From: Anaerolineales bacterium | GTDB lineage: Bacteria > Chloroflexota > Anaerolineae > Anaerolineales > UBA4823 | DNA length: 64,000 nucleotides | Assembly: GCA_003105035.1 (NCBI GenBank) | Contig: PQAL01000010.1 | Span: 84,073 to 148,072 of the forward strand | Direction: 5' to 3' | Shown: positions 16,894 to 25,472 of the stretch, one piece after another | How the letters are laid out: every line of letters starts with the position of its first letter | Position numbering within the stretch: position 1 is the stretch's first letter | The notes under the pieces: model-generated | The model's database searches: none | What the model was told of the DNA's origin: nothing | Seen by the model: the letters and a program-made list of their open reading frames with translations, nothing else | Program-made: the position numbers and the translations under genes

Positions 16894-18819
16894 CTAACTG
16901 GATTGTGCCTCACTCGTTTTTGTGATCTTCAACCTGGAGGGCGATCTCACTTCAGGGCAAAGCCAGGCTTCCCCTGGGTGCTCTCGACGCAGGTCAGCAT
17001 AGGTCGGCAGGATCCCGCAGGCGAAACAGCTGGTGCGGCAATCTGGGCGCGTGCTGGGCTGTTTGCTAAGCTCATAATCCTGCAACAGGTAATTCTTACG
17101 GACGCCCGTGTTGATATGGTCCCATGGAAAAACCTCATCCTCTGAGCGAGGGCGATGCGTATAGAAAGTTGGGTCAAGCCCAGCCGTGGAGAAGGCCTGG
17201 TCCCAGGCAGAAAAATTGAACTGATCTTGCCAGGCATCGAACTTCGCCCCGTTCTTCCAGGCATGTAGCACCACTTCGGCCATGCGGCGGTCGCCACGTG
17301 CGAGCCAGGCTTCCAGAAATGTTACCTCGGGGTCTGTCCAGGTTAGTTTTATGTCGCGGTGGCGAAGCTCCTGCTTCAAGAGTGCCTGCTTGGAACGAAT
17401 CTGGTCGATGGTATCGCAAGCCACCCATTGGAAAGGCGTGTGTGGTTTGGGGATGAAGGTTGAAATACCCAGGTTCAATTTAGCTCGATGCCCGATGGCC
17501 TTGTGACCTTGCGCAAGCACCTGCTTGCACAGGTCAGCGATTGCGTTGACATCCTCAAGGGTTTCTTCGGGATGGCCGATCATAAAGTACAGCTTGAGAG
17601 TCGTCCAACCACGTGAGTAGATCTGGTAGGCTGTTTCGAAAAGTTGAGCTGTGCTTACCGGTTTATTGATCAGGTTGCGCATATGCTCGGTGGCAGCCTC
17701 TGGGGCGAGGGTGAAACCCCCGTGGCGCGATTCCTGAAGCAAATCCATCAGGTCCACGGAGAACGATTCGATGCGCAGGGAAGGCAGAGAGATACCCAGG
17801 TGCTTCCCCTGGAAGCGCGTCTTGATCGTCTGAATCAGCTCAGCGATATGCGTATAGTCAGAGGAGGATAACGAGAGCAAGCCGATTTCTTCAAACCCCG
17901 TCGATTTCAGCGCCTGTTCAGCGGCCTGGACGATATCGCTGACGCTTCGCTCGCGCACCGGGCGGTTCACCATGCCTGCATGGCAGAAACGGCAGCCCCG
18001 CGTGCATCCCCGCGTGATCTCGATGGGAACCCGGTTGTGGACGGTTTCGATATTCGGAAGGATGAAGTGAGTGGGGGGAGGCGGCAGTACTGGGACGATC
18101 CGCTTCAATACCGGCAGGCTTGCCTGGTCAACCAGTTTTGTGACTTCATGGACCGTTCCATCTGGATGGTAGGAGGCCTGGTAAAGGCTGGGCACATACA
18201 CGCCTGGGATACTTGCTAAATTTACCAACAATTGCTGGCGGGGAAGGGAGCTACGCTTCCAGGCCTGGTGGGCCGCGATGATTTCGTGGATCACCTGCTC
18301 ACCTTCTCCGATCACGAATGCATCCACGAAATTGTGGACGGGTTCCGGGTTGAATGTCGCCTGGCCACCGGCGATGACCAGAGGGTCAGTTTCCCGCCGT
18401 TCATCCGTCGTCAAAGGTATTTGGGCCAGGTCGAGAGCGTTAAGCAGGTTTGTATACAGGGTTTCATACGGTAGGGTGAATCCAAGGATGTCAAACACCC
18501 GTAAGGGATGGTGTGATTCCAGAGAATATAACGGGATGCCAGCCTGGCGCATGAGCCCTTCCATATCAATCCATGGGTTGTAGGCTCGCTCTGCCAGTGC
18601 GTCAGGCCGGTTATTGATCGCCTCATAAAGTATTGCCAGGCCCAGGTTGGACATCCCAATATCATAAATATCAGGGAATACCAGGGCTATGTGGGTTGCC
18701 ACACTGTCCCATGGCTTGACCACCTGATTAAGCTCGCCACCGACATACCGCCCAGGTTTTTGCACCTGGGGGAGCAGGCGTTCCAGTTTTTGATCGACCT
18801 CGTTGGGGAAAAATACCAT
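16894..18819 (-). CDS. TIGR03960-family B12-binding-domain radical SAM protein
   Basis: A 641-aa enzyme with an N-terminal cobalamin-binding-like domain (about 1-220: PDIYDIGMSNLGLAILYEAI, then GGQATFNPEP) and a radical-SAM core. The cluster motif is CTRGCRFC (C-x3-C-x2-C) at about residue 280, followed by a SLSSSDY strand and a HPEET segment. A C-terminal Cys group (CRTSCFACG) may hold another metal site. It is followed by its usual DUF2344 partner. The start is ATG 18819 with GAGGT upstream; a TTG at 18840 would add 7 residues. The substrate is unknown. Confidence 0.87.
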   Translation of the reverse strand: MVFFPNEVDQKLERLLPQVQKPGRYVGGELNQVVKPWDSVATHIALVFPDIYDIGMSNLGLAILYEAINNRPDALAERAYNPWIDMEGLMRQAGIPLYSLESHHPLRVFDILGFTLPYETLYTNLLNALDLAQIPLTTDERRETDPLVIAGGQATFNPEPVHNFVDAFVIGEGEQVIHEIIAAHQAWKRSSLPRQQLLVNLASIPGVYVPSLYQASYHPDGTVHEVTKLVDQASLPVLKRIVPVLPPPPTHFILPNIETVHNRVPIEITRGCTRGCRFCHAGMVNRPVRERSVSDIVQAAEQALKSTGFEEIGLLSLSSSDYTHIAELIQTIKTRFQGKHLGISLPSLRIESFSVDLMDLLQESRHGGFTLAPEAATEHMRNLINKPVSTAQLFETAYQIYSRGWTTLKLYFMIGHPEETLEDVNAIADLCKQVLAQGHKAIGHRAKLNLGISTFIPKPHTPFQWVACDTIDQIRSKQALLKQELRHRDIKLTWTDPEVTFLEAWLARGDRRMAEVVLHAWKNGAKFDAWQDQFNFSAWDQAFSTAGLDPTFYTHRPRSEDEVFPWDHINTGVRKNYLLQDYELSKQPSTRPDCRTSCFACGILPTYADLRREHPGEAWLCPEVRSPSRLKITKTSEAQSS

Positions 18820-18890
18820 TAAGACCTCAAGGGAGTGCAATAACCAATCAAATTATCCTTAGAATGTCAGATTATATCTTAAATTGATCC

Positions 18891-18932
18891 GTGTCTCTCT
18901 CCAGGGCGGTGTAGCTTTCTGGAGAGAAACAC
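18891..18932. repeat. Hairpin between ndk and the radical-SAM gene
   Basis: TCTCTCCAG (18896-18904) pairs with CTGGAGAGA (18919-18927), and GTGT/ACAC extend the stem across one mismatch. It lies downstream of ndk on the minus strand but lacks a T-run. A weak terminator or RNA-stability element is possible. Confidence 0.35.
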
Positions 18933-18974
18933 GGAAGAAAAATCAAATGAATTACTTTCCCTGAGAAGGTGAAA

Positions 18975-19427
18975 TCAAGCCTCGAAGATCCACTGGTCAA
19001 GGGCACGTTCCCAGGTGACCAACTCCTGGGGAGAGAACCACAGCGCCACCTCTTTTTCACCGTTCTCCACGGTGTCTGAGGCATGGGTGAGGTTGCGGCC
19101 GATCTCCAGGGCAAAATCATGGCGGATCGAGCCGGGGGCTGCATTGGTTGGGGAGGTAGCTCCCATGGACTGGCGAATGGCATTGATGGCATTCGGTCCT
19201 TCCCAGACCATGGCCATCACCGGTGCAGAGGTGATATAGGCGATCAGGCTCTCGTAAAATGGCTTGCCCAGGTGGATGGCATAGTGAGTGCGGGCCAATT
19301 CCTGGCTGACATTGATAAATTTAGCAGCGACTAATCGCAATCCGCGCCGCTCCAACCTCAATATAACTTCACCGATTAAGCCTCTTTGGACTGCGTCGGG
19401 TTTTACCAGCACCAATGATCGTTCCAT
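18975..19427 (-). CDS. ndk: Nucleoside diphosphate kinase
   Basis: A 150-aa cytosolic enzyme that moves the gamma-phosphate from ATP to other nucleoside diphosphates through a phospho-histidine. The N-terminus (ERSLVLVKPDAVQRGLIGE) and the active-site segment NLTHASD, with the catalytic His, are diagnostic; the usual residue after the His is Gly and is Ala here, a conservative change. Length matches the family. GGAGG precedes the ATG. A 34-bp perfect palindrome lies just upstream. Confidence 0.96.
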   Translation of the reverse strand: MERSLVLVKPDAVQRGLIGEVILRLERRGLRLVAAKFINVSQELARTHYAIHLGKPFYESLIAYITSAPVMAMVWEGPNAINAIRQSMGATSPTNAAPGSIRHDFALEIGRNLTHASDTVENGEKEVALWFSPQELVTWERALDQWIFEA

Positions 19428-19455
19428 GTTTTCCTCCGAATGCAGATGATACGCG

Positions 19456-19489
19456 CAACGTGAAACGTACCCGGGTACGTTTCACGTTG
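19456..19489. repeat. Perfect 34-bp palindrome
   Basis: Arms caacgtgaaacgtaccc (19456-19472) and their exact reverse complement (19473-19489) meet with no loop, 29 bases upstream of ndk and 22 bases after the TPR gene. No T-run follows on either strand. It could be a cruciform-forming repeat, a dimeric regulator site, or an inefficient terminator of the TPR transcript. Confidence 0.75.
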
Positions 19490-19511
19490 ATGCTTTACGA
19501 TCGTATTCTAC

Positions 19512-22500
19512 CTACCTGACCAATTCTTCTGCCTTGATGTAGGCGTTCAAGGCTTCTTGTAAATCACTCTTCTTGGAATGCGCATCACCCAGGGTAACCC
19601 ACATGTCGGTATCGACTGGGAAGCGGTAGAGCGCTTCCTGCAGGTCCTTGATGATCTCATCCAGGTGATAATTCTGTTTAATCAAATCCGCATAATAATT
19701 AGCAGCCTGCGATGGCTGACCCTGGCTGAGTGCATGGCGGGCTTCTGCCAGGCTACTCTCGGCTGCAAGCTTAGCAGGCGGCACTTCTTCCTGTGTAATG
19801 ACAGCTTCAGTCACTGGTAGTGTGACTGGGAATTCAGGTACCAGTGGAGCGGATTCTTCATCGGGCGGGACAGCTGATTCGACCGCAGGTTGAGCAACTT
19901 CTTCAACCGCGGCAACGGCGAGTATCTCTGGCAGCGGAGGTTCTGGGACTATTTCCTCAGGAGCTTGGGCTGGAGTAGTTTCCTGCTCCCCTGCCAGGCT
20001 GGCAACTACCGCTGCAGCAGCCAGCTTTTCTGCAGCAGAGCTTTCAACTTCTGGGGTAGCCTGCTGTGGTTCTTCTGCTTCGGTTATTTCCTTGAGCCAG
20101 TCAGGCAGCTCTTCCGGTTCCCACTCCAAAGCTTCTTCTGCACTGCCTGCGGTTTCTTTTTCGGACTCCGGCTGTTCAAGCTCAACCAACCAGGCTGGCA
20201 GCTCTCCTTCAGCCAGTTGTTCAGCTTCAGGTTGTATGATCTCTTGAGTTTCCTCAGCGGGTTGTTCCGCTTCTGGCTCCTCTCCCAGGCCTTTTATCCA
20301 GTCGGGTACCTCTTCTGCCGCCTCTGCTGGCGGGGTGGGATGAGCTAACACGTCTGTGACCGGTTCGAGCTCGAGCTTCACCCAATCGGGCGGTTGGACT
20401 TCTCCTTCAAGCCCGGGCATGACTAATTCATCCGTACTGTTGGCATCTTGTTCATCCGTCAGACCTTTAAGCCATGCAAATGCTTCCGGCTCTGTAGCGG
20501 ACTCAGGCTCAGCTGGGATCAATTCTGCTTCAAGCGGTATAACCTCTTCCGTGGGAGGCACTTCTTGTGGAGCTATAATATTCGCATCAGGCTCAGGCAG
20601 TGGGGCGGCAGAAATTGCTTCACCAAGTTCAGTTGTGGCTACCAGGGGTGGCACTTGCTCAGGCTCCTCAGTAGCTGGTAGCTCCTCTGTAGAGGGTAGC
20701 TGTGGCTCTTCTTCATGTGCTTTTGAAAGCATCTCAGCCGCAATGACTGCTCCGGCTAACGCGGGTGCGTGTGTCCCGGGCGACTCCTCAGCGGGGATCG
20801 CTTCCTCTTCAACTTGGGACAGCTCTGCTGCAAGAGGTACTTCGATGGCAGGTAGGGCTTCTGGTGAGATTGTCTCCTCTACCGGTGTACCAGCCTCGGA
20901 AAGTTCCTCTGCTGGTGCTTCTGGGGTGAGTACTTTAAGCCAGTCGGGTAGCTCGTCCTCCGTCGCTGGCACTGCGGGAGCTTCAAGCTCGGCTGCTCCT
21001 GGTATCGCTGGGATTTCGGCTTGTTCGATTGGGGTTACAACTTCAACTACTGGCTCTTCGACTGCCTCGGGTTCAGTCACAGGGGTTTTAGGAGTCTCAC
21101 TACCTTCCATGAAAGCAGAGATCCCGGCTGTAAAAGCTGCAGCAGCTGCCAGAGATGACTTGTCTTCGCTGGATGCTGCAGGCTGTGGGATGTCGATATC
21201 TTTCAGCCAATCGGGGACTTCATCATCGGGGTTAAACGCCGGGCTGTCTTGCTGAGGGGCTATGGATGCGTTGGGTTTCTTCTCTTCGTCCAACCAATGG
21301 ATGATTGAATCAGTCGGGCCTGGCTGATGAGGTTCCAACCAGGGGTTGGAAATTTTATCTTCGTCAGCCTGGGCAGTCGGGGAGGCATTCGTAACGAATC
21401 CATCTGGTGCAATCCCACGCAACCATTCGGGGATCTCAGCCTGGATCGCTTCTTTACCTTCCGGGTTTTCCGCGCTTACTTCTTCGATATTGGCCGATTC
21501 TGGTGGCACCTGCGTACTTTCACCCGTCGCAGGTTTCCAACCAGCATCCTTCATCCAATCCGGAATCTCACCTTCTGGTTTGGATGTGTCGGTGATGATC
21601 TTCTCCACTTCCTGGGTATCCCAGATAAACGGGGAGACACTGGGAGATGCGTTCGCGACTGGAGGGGCAGCCGAAGGCGCTTCAGCAGCCTTCAGCCATT
21701 CTGGGATATTTTCATCCGTTTGTTGGTCAAGAGAAATACCCAATGAGGTTGCCCAGGATGGCTGTTCAGGGGCTTCTCCAACCTGGATTCCAGATTTCCA
21801 CTCCAGTCGTTCAATGTTTACCGCACTATCCGGCACCTGGTCGGAGGTGATGGCTTCCTGCTCAGCAAAGGCAAAATAAGGGTCCATTGAGACGGAGATC
21901 TGGCGCGCATTTTTAACTGCGTCTGAACCCTCGGCTTCGGGAAGTGAAACTGCCAGGATGCGGTTTGCATCCATACATAGCGGCATTTTTTTTAGGATAT
22001 TTACGCAGGTGTCCACAGCTTCAACGCGCTGGGAAGTCTGGAAAAACATCTGAGCCAGCAGAAGCTGCAGGTCAGGCCGATTCGGATCTTCGGTGATCGC
22101 CGCACGCAGCTCTGCAATTGACTGGTCGAACAAACCTCCCTTGGCATACATCCTGGCCAGGGCACCGCGGGTCAGGCGCACCTTGGGGGGTTGCATACCA
22201 TCCCGCCGGCCGTACAGGCGCCGCAGCTCATCCTGGATGGCAATGTTGGCCGGCTGGGCTTCATAAGCCAGCTCCATGTGCCAGATGGCAGCATCCAGGT
22301 TGTTCTCGTCTTCCCGGATGATACTCATCCCAACATTAGAGATAAAATCATCGGGGATGGCCGACAACACGCGTTGGAAAATGTCGGTGGCATCACTGAT
22401 GCGCTGTTGTTCCAGATGAGCTTTTCCTAAAAGACGATAGGTGGCGATGTGTTTCGGAAATGTGGAAAGAATATGGCGGCAATGAGCGACAGATTCATCC

Positions 22501-22565
22501 AGCTGTCCATTATCGATCATGCCTTCGATTTCATGGTTATAAGCACGTAATGAAATTATGGCCAT
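19512..22565 (-). CDS. Tetratricopeptide-repeat protein with long Glu/Pro-rich linker and repeated PDWLK-type motifs
   Basis: A 1017-aa protein of unknown function. Residues about 1-230 are TPR-like helical repeats (ATYRLLGKAHLEQQRISDA, then AELRAAITEDPNRPDLQLLL). Residues about 270-920 are highly acidic, rich in Glu, Pro and Ala, with about ten copies of a short motif close to [EN][LIV]P[DE]WLK. The last about 80 residues return to TPR-type helices (DTDMWVTLGDAHSKKSDLQEAL). No signal peptide is present and the isolated IAAAMTAP-type Ala-rich patches are not clear membrane spans, so it is probably cytoplasmic. The repeated Trp-Leu motif looks like a multivalent docking site. It is alone in its transcript apart from a possible link to ndk. 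Confidence 0.7.
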   Translation of the reverse strand: MAIISLRAYNHEIEGMIDNGQLDESVAHCRHILSTFPKHIATYRLLGKAHLEQQRISDATDIFQRVLSAIPDDFISNVGMSIIREDENNLDAAIWHMELAYEAQPANIAIQDELRRLYGRRDGMQPPKVRLTRGALARMYAKGGLFDQSIAELRAAITEDPNRPDLQLLLAQMFFQTSQRVEAVDTCVNILKKMPLCMDANRILAVSLPEAEGSDAVKNARQISVSMDPYFAFAEQEAITSDQVPDSAVNIERLEWKSGIQVGEAPEQPSWATSLGISLDQQTDENIPEWLKAAEAPSAAPPVANASPSVSPFIWDTQEVEKIITDTSKPEGEIPDWMKDAGWKPATGESTQVPPESANIEEVSAENPEGKEAIQAEIPEWLRGIAPDGFVTNASPTAQADEDKISNPWLEPHQPGPTDSIIHWLDEEKKPNASIAPQQDSPAFNPDDEVPDWLKDIDIPQPAASSEDKSSLAAAAAFTAGISAFMEGSETPKTPVTEPEAVEEPVVEVVTPIEQAEIPAIPGAAELEAPAVPATEDELPDWLKVLTPEAPAEELSEAGTPVEETISPEALPAIEVPLAAELSQVEEEAIPAEESPGTHAPALAGAVIAAEMLSKAHEEEPQLPSTEELPATEEPEQVPPLVATTELGEAISAAPLPEPDANIIAPQEVPPTEEVIPLEAELIPAEPESATEPEAFAWLKGLTDEQDANSTDELVMPGLEGEVQPPDWVKLELEPVTDVLAHPTPPAEAAEEVPDWIKGLGEEPEAEQPAEETQEIIQPEAEQLAEGELPAWLVELEQPESEKETAGSAEEALEWEPEELPDWLKEITEAEEPQQATPEVESSAAEKLAAAAVVASLAGEQETTPAQAPEEIVPEPPLPEILAVAAVEEVAQPAVESAVPPDEESAPLVPEFPVTLPVTEAVITQEEVPPAKLAAESSLAEARHALSQGQPSQAANYYADLIKQNYHLDEIIKDLQEALYRFPVDTDMWVTLGDAHSKKSDLQEALNAYIKAEELVR

Positions 22566-22621
22566 AATTATAGGCTCCTGTTGTTAAGTATGCCTCATTC
22601 TAGCTGAAGTTGCAAGAGTTT

Positions 22622-22663
22622 AGCCAGCTTTAGCAGGCTAAAAGCCAGCTTTAGCAGGCTAAA
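22622..22663. repeat. 21-bp tandem repeat, two full copies
   Basis: agccagctttagcaggctaaa is repeated exactly at 22622-22642 and 22643-22663, with the first 6 bases of a third copy after it. Each unit also contains TAGCC/GGCTA inverted arms. It lies between the TPR gene start and the hppA terminator. Confidence 0.8.
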
Positions 22664-22674
22664 AGCCAGAAAAT

Positions 22675-22704
22675 AAAATCCCTCCCAGCAGCGGGAGGGA
22701 TTTT
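22675..22704 (-). terminator. Intrinsic terminator of hppA
   Basis: A 12-bp perfect stem AAAATCCCTCCC (22675-22686) / GGGAGGGATTTT (22693-22704) with a 6-base loop. On the minus strand it is followed by ATTTTATTTT. It sits 20 bases beyond the hppA stop codon. Confidence 0.9.
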
Positions 22705-22724
22705 AAGGTTGAAACCAGGAGTTT

Positions 22725-25103
22725 TTAGAACGGTGTAGCAGGTTTTTTACTGCTCAGGATCGCCCACCCAACCGCAACCAATAGCGCGAGCCCGACCACA
22801 TAAGACACTGCAGGGGAGGTGCTATATTTTACGATGATGGGAGCCATGATCAGGCTGACCAGATTGACGACCTTGATCATGGGGTTAAGTGCCGGCCCGG
22901 CGGTGTCTTTCAGCGGATCACCAACGGTATCACCGACAACACCCGCCTTATGTCGCTCGGAGCCCTTGCCGGTGTTCGCCTGAAGGTCCCTGGGTTCGTC
23001 TTCAATCGATTTCTTAGCATTATCCCAGGCGCCGCCGGTATTAGCCATAAACACCGCCAAGAGCTGGCCACTCAGGATGATGCCAGCCAGGAAGCCGCCC
23101 AATGCCTCTACCTGTAATAACAATCCGACCGCCAGGGGTAATAGGACGGCGATGGTTGCCAGCGGGATCAGCTCTTTTTGTGCAGCCTTGGTAGAGATAC
23201 CTACTGCCCGAGCATAATCGGGCTGGACCTTGCCCTCCATCAACCCAGGGATGCGGAACTGGCGACGAACTTCCTCCACGATCAAGCCTGCAGCACGCGT
23301 GACGGCTTTGATGGATAGCGAGCTGAATAACCAGGGAAGGGCACCACCCAGCAGCAAACCGACAAATACACGTGTGTCAGAGACACGGATGGAATCCATC
23401 ACCGGAAAACCGAGCTGTGATTGAACCCGGCCGACATCGGTTATGAAAGAAGCAAATAGACTGACCGCGGCAATGACTGCCGATGCAATTGCCACACCTT
23501 TGGTGATGGCTTTCGTGGTGTTACCCACCGCATCCAGATCCGCCATGATCTGGCGGGCTTTACGTGTTTCTTCATCATCCATGTCATGCCAGGCCATCTC
23601 GCCGATGCCGTTGGCGTTATCGGAGATGGGCCCGTACGAGTCCATGGCGACATTGTTCCCGGTGTGGCTGAGCATACCGATACCGATCATGGCAACTGCA
23701 TACAAAACGTAGGTGGTTCCGTTAGAACTGTAGAGCAGCACAGCCAGGATAAAGCTTATGACAATCACCACCAAGGCCCATACGCTTGATTCCATCCCCA
23801 CGGATAATCCGGACAAGATGGTGGTCGCCGGACCGCCACGCGTTGAATCGACGATTTCCTTGACAGGAGCCTTCTTGGTGGAGGTGAAATAGGAGGTCAG
23901 CGGATTGTAGGCAACCGCAAGAGCGACGCCAATGGTGGTTAAGGCAGCCAAGCGCCAATCATCGGCATACCAGTAAGCCAGGGCGAACGACCATACTATG
24001 GTATTGATGCTCGACACTTCATATGAACGGAACATGGCTTCTTCAGCATCATGAGCTCGCAGGAACTTGATGGGGAAGCCTTCCCAGATTGGGACGGTGA
24101 AAGTACCTAAAATGGAGCTGAGCACACCGATAGCTCGGATAATTAAGGGATATACGATCCACTTTAAGTCACCGGTCAGAGCAACCAGGGCTAACCCCAG
24201 GATCAGGCCAGAAACGATGGTCACCTCATAGCTTTCGAAGATGTCAGCAGCCATTCCTGCGCAGTCACCTACGTTATCACCAACCAGGTCAGCTATCACA
24301 GCGGCATTTCGGGGATCATCTTCGGGGATATCCTGTTCGACCTTACCCACCAGGTCCGCACCGACATCTGCAGCCTTGGTATAGATACCGCCTCCTACGC
24401 GCATGAATAGGGCTAGCAAGGTGCCACCAAAACCAAAGCCTAATAATGCATCCGGGGCGGCACGCCCGAAAATCATGAAGATCAGGGTGCCACCCAGAAG
24501 GCCCAAGCCATCGGTCAACATCCCGGTGATTGTGCCAGCGTAATAAGCGATGGAGAGCGCTTCATTAAAACCGCGGCGGGCTGCAGAAGCTGCCCGGACG
24601 TTAGCCTCGATCGCCATGCGCATGCCCAGCTGACCGACAGTTAGTGAAAATGAGGCACCCATGATGAAGCCAATCATGCGGGCCACCCCGATGATGAGCA
24701 GGATCTGCTGGTAAGCAGCGGGGTTGCTTTCTTTTGTGATTCCCTCGGCACAGGTAGTCAATGCCTGGATATTATGAGCATCTACGCCCTGGAGGAAGAT
24801 ACAATGCCATTCACGGGCTTCCAAGGAAGGAGGAACGATATATACCGAAAGGAAGAGGACGACGGTTAGAACGATTATCAGGGGAAGAATGGAGCGCAAT
24901 TGGCGGTTCAAATAGCTGTTCGCACCAATGCGAATGGCGTTCCACACTTCCTGCATCTTTGGGGTGCCTTTATCCTTTGCCAGGACTCTGCCTCGCAGAT
25001 ACCAGGCATACAATAAGCTGATGATGGCAACAACCACCACACCCACGATAGCGATCTGCTCAAAGCTATTCAATCCATGTCGAGCTAAACCCAAGATATC
25101 CAT
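22725..25103 (-). CDS. hppA: Membrane-bound proton-pumping pyrophosphatase
   Basis: A 792-aa integral membrane enzyme with about 16 helices that couples PPi hydrolysis to H+ export or import. The catalytic acidic motifs are present: DVGADLVGKVEQDIPEDDPRN near residue 230 (quoted in part as DVGADLVGKVE), DNVGDCAGMAADIFESY, and the late KGSERHKAGVVGDTVGDPLKD segment (quoted in part as HKAGVVGDTVGDP). The GNTTKAITKG segment has Lys where K+-dependent enzymes have Ala, which is the K+-independent signature. GGAGGAGAG precedes the ATG. The gene is divergent from the ABC exporter operon and has its own promoter and a hairpin-bearing leader. A perfect terminator follows. Confidence 0.95.
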   Translation of the reverse strand: MDILGLARHGLNSFEQIAIVGVVVVAIISLLYAWYLRGRVLAKDKGTPKMQEVWNAIRIGANSYLNRQLRSILPLIIVLTVVLFLSVYIVPPSLEAREWHCIFLQGVDAHNIQALTTCAEGITKESNPAAYQQILLIIGVARMIGFIMGASFSLTVGQLGMRMAIEANVRAASAARRGFNEALSIAYYAGTITGMLTDGLGLLGGTLIFMIFGRAAPDALLGFGFGGTLLALFMRVGGGIYTKAADVGADLVGKVEQDIPEDDPRNAAVIADLVGDNVGDCAGMAADIFESYEVTIVSGLILGLALVALTGDLKWIVYPLIIRAIGVLSSILGTFTVPIWEGFPIKFLRAHDAEEAMFRSYEVSSINTIVWSFALAYWYADDWRLAALTTIGVALAVAYNPLTSYFTSTKKAPVKEIVDSTRGGPATTILSGLSVGMESSVWALVVIVISFILAVLLYSSNGTTYVLYAVAMIGIGMLSHTGNNVAMDSYGPISDNANGIGEMAWHDMDDEETRKARQIMADLDAVGNTTKAITKGVAIASAVIAAVSLFASFITDVGRVQSQLGFPVMDSIRVSDTRVFVGLLLGGALPWLFSSLSIKAVTRAAGLIVEEVRRQFRIPGLMEGKVQPDYARAVGISTKAAQKELIPLATIAVLLPLAVGLLLQVEALGGFLAGIILSGQLLAVFMANTGGAWDNAKKSIEDEPRDLQANTGKGSERHKAGVVGDTVGDPLKDTAGPALNPMIKVVNLVSLIMAPIIVKYSTSPAVSYVVGLALLVAVGWAILSSKKPATPF

Positions 25104-25145
25104 CTCTCCTCCACTCTTGCGAATTAGATTTTAAACAAACAAAAT

Positions 25146-25170
25146 CCCCACACGCTAATGCGTATGGGTT
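25146..25170 (-). terminator. Terminator-like hairpin in the hppA leader (candidate attenuator)
   Basis: On the minus strand CCCATACGC pairs with GCGTGTGGG (one G-U pair) around ATTA, followed by GATTTTGTTTGTTT. It lies about 43 bases upstream of the hppA ATG and downstream of its predicted promoter, so it would interrupt the hppA transcript itself. No other minus-strand gene upstream needs a terminator here. A 15-codon frame (25202 down to 25155) ends in its loop. Confidence 0.5.
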
Positions 25171-25229
25171 GAGCATATTTGAGTTTTTGAAAATAGATAC
25201 ATTTATTGAAGGTTCCGGCAGGCTGCGTT

Positions 25230-25258
25230 ATTTTACCTAATCAAATAAAAAAAGTCAA
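25230..25258 (-). promoter_or_regulatory. Predicted hppA promoter
   Basis: On the minus strand TTGACT (25258-25253), 17-base spacer, TAAAAT (25235-25230). This predicts a leader of about 120 bases before the hppA start codon. Confidence 0.55.
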
Positions 25259-25312
25259 ATAACTCAATTAGATTTCTACAGATTAGCATTTCATTAGACT
25301 TCAGCGAACTAC

Positions 25313-25342
25313 TTGACTTTGCTCCTTTTTTTAATGTATAGT
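25313..25342 (+). promoter_or_regulatory. Predicted promoter of the ABC exporter operon
   Basis: TTGACT (25313-25318), 18-base spacer, TATAGT (25337-25342). The first gene starts at 25473, giving a leader of about 120 bases. Confidence 0.55.
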
Positions 25343-25413
25343 CTTACTCAGTGACTAGAGTAGTTATTCACATAGATTATGCGAAAAGGTTAACTGCATA
25401 GCGCTATTTGATG

Positions 25414-25448
25414 GCACAGCCTCCGGGAGTTCGGCGGCCGTGCTTTTT
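25414..25448 (+). terminator. Terminator-like hairpin in the ABC operon leader (candidate attenuator)
   Basis: GCAC-a-GCC (25414-25421) pairs with GGC-c-GTGC (25436-25443), with inner CCG/CGG pairs, and is followed directly by TTTTT (25444-25448). It lies between the predicted promoter and the start codon at 25473, so it would act on the operon's own transcript. Confidence 0.55.
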
Positions 25449-25472
25449 GTTCATTATTTATAGGAGAAATTT

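Noticed and set aside
20356..21255. A 299-aa Ser/Gly-rich frame on the plus strand
   Set aside because: It is the antisense image of the Glu/Pro-rich TPR linker, has low complexity and no ribosome-binding site.
19512..22565. Repetitive DNA as a possible CRISPR or satellite array
   Set aside because: The repeats are variable in sequence and spacing at DNA level and only the short peptide motif recurs.
25155..25202. The 15-codon hppA leader frame as an annotated gene
   Set aside because: No clear ribosome-binding site; kept only as part of the attenuation hypothesis.
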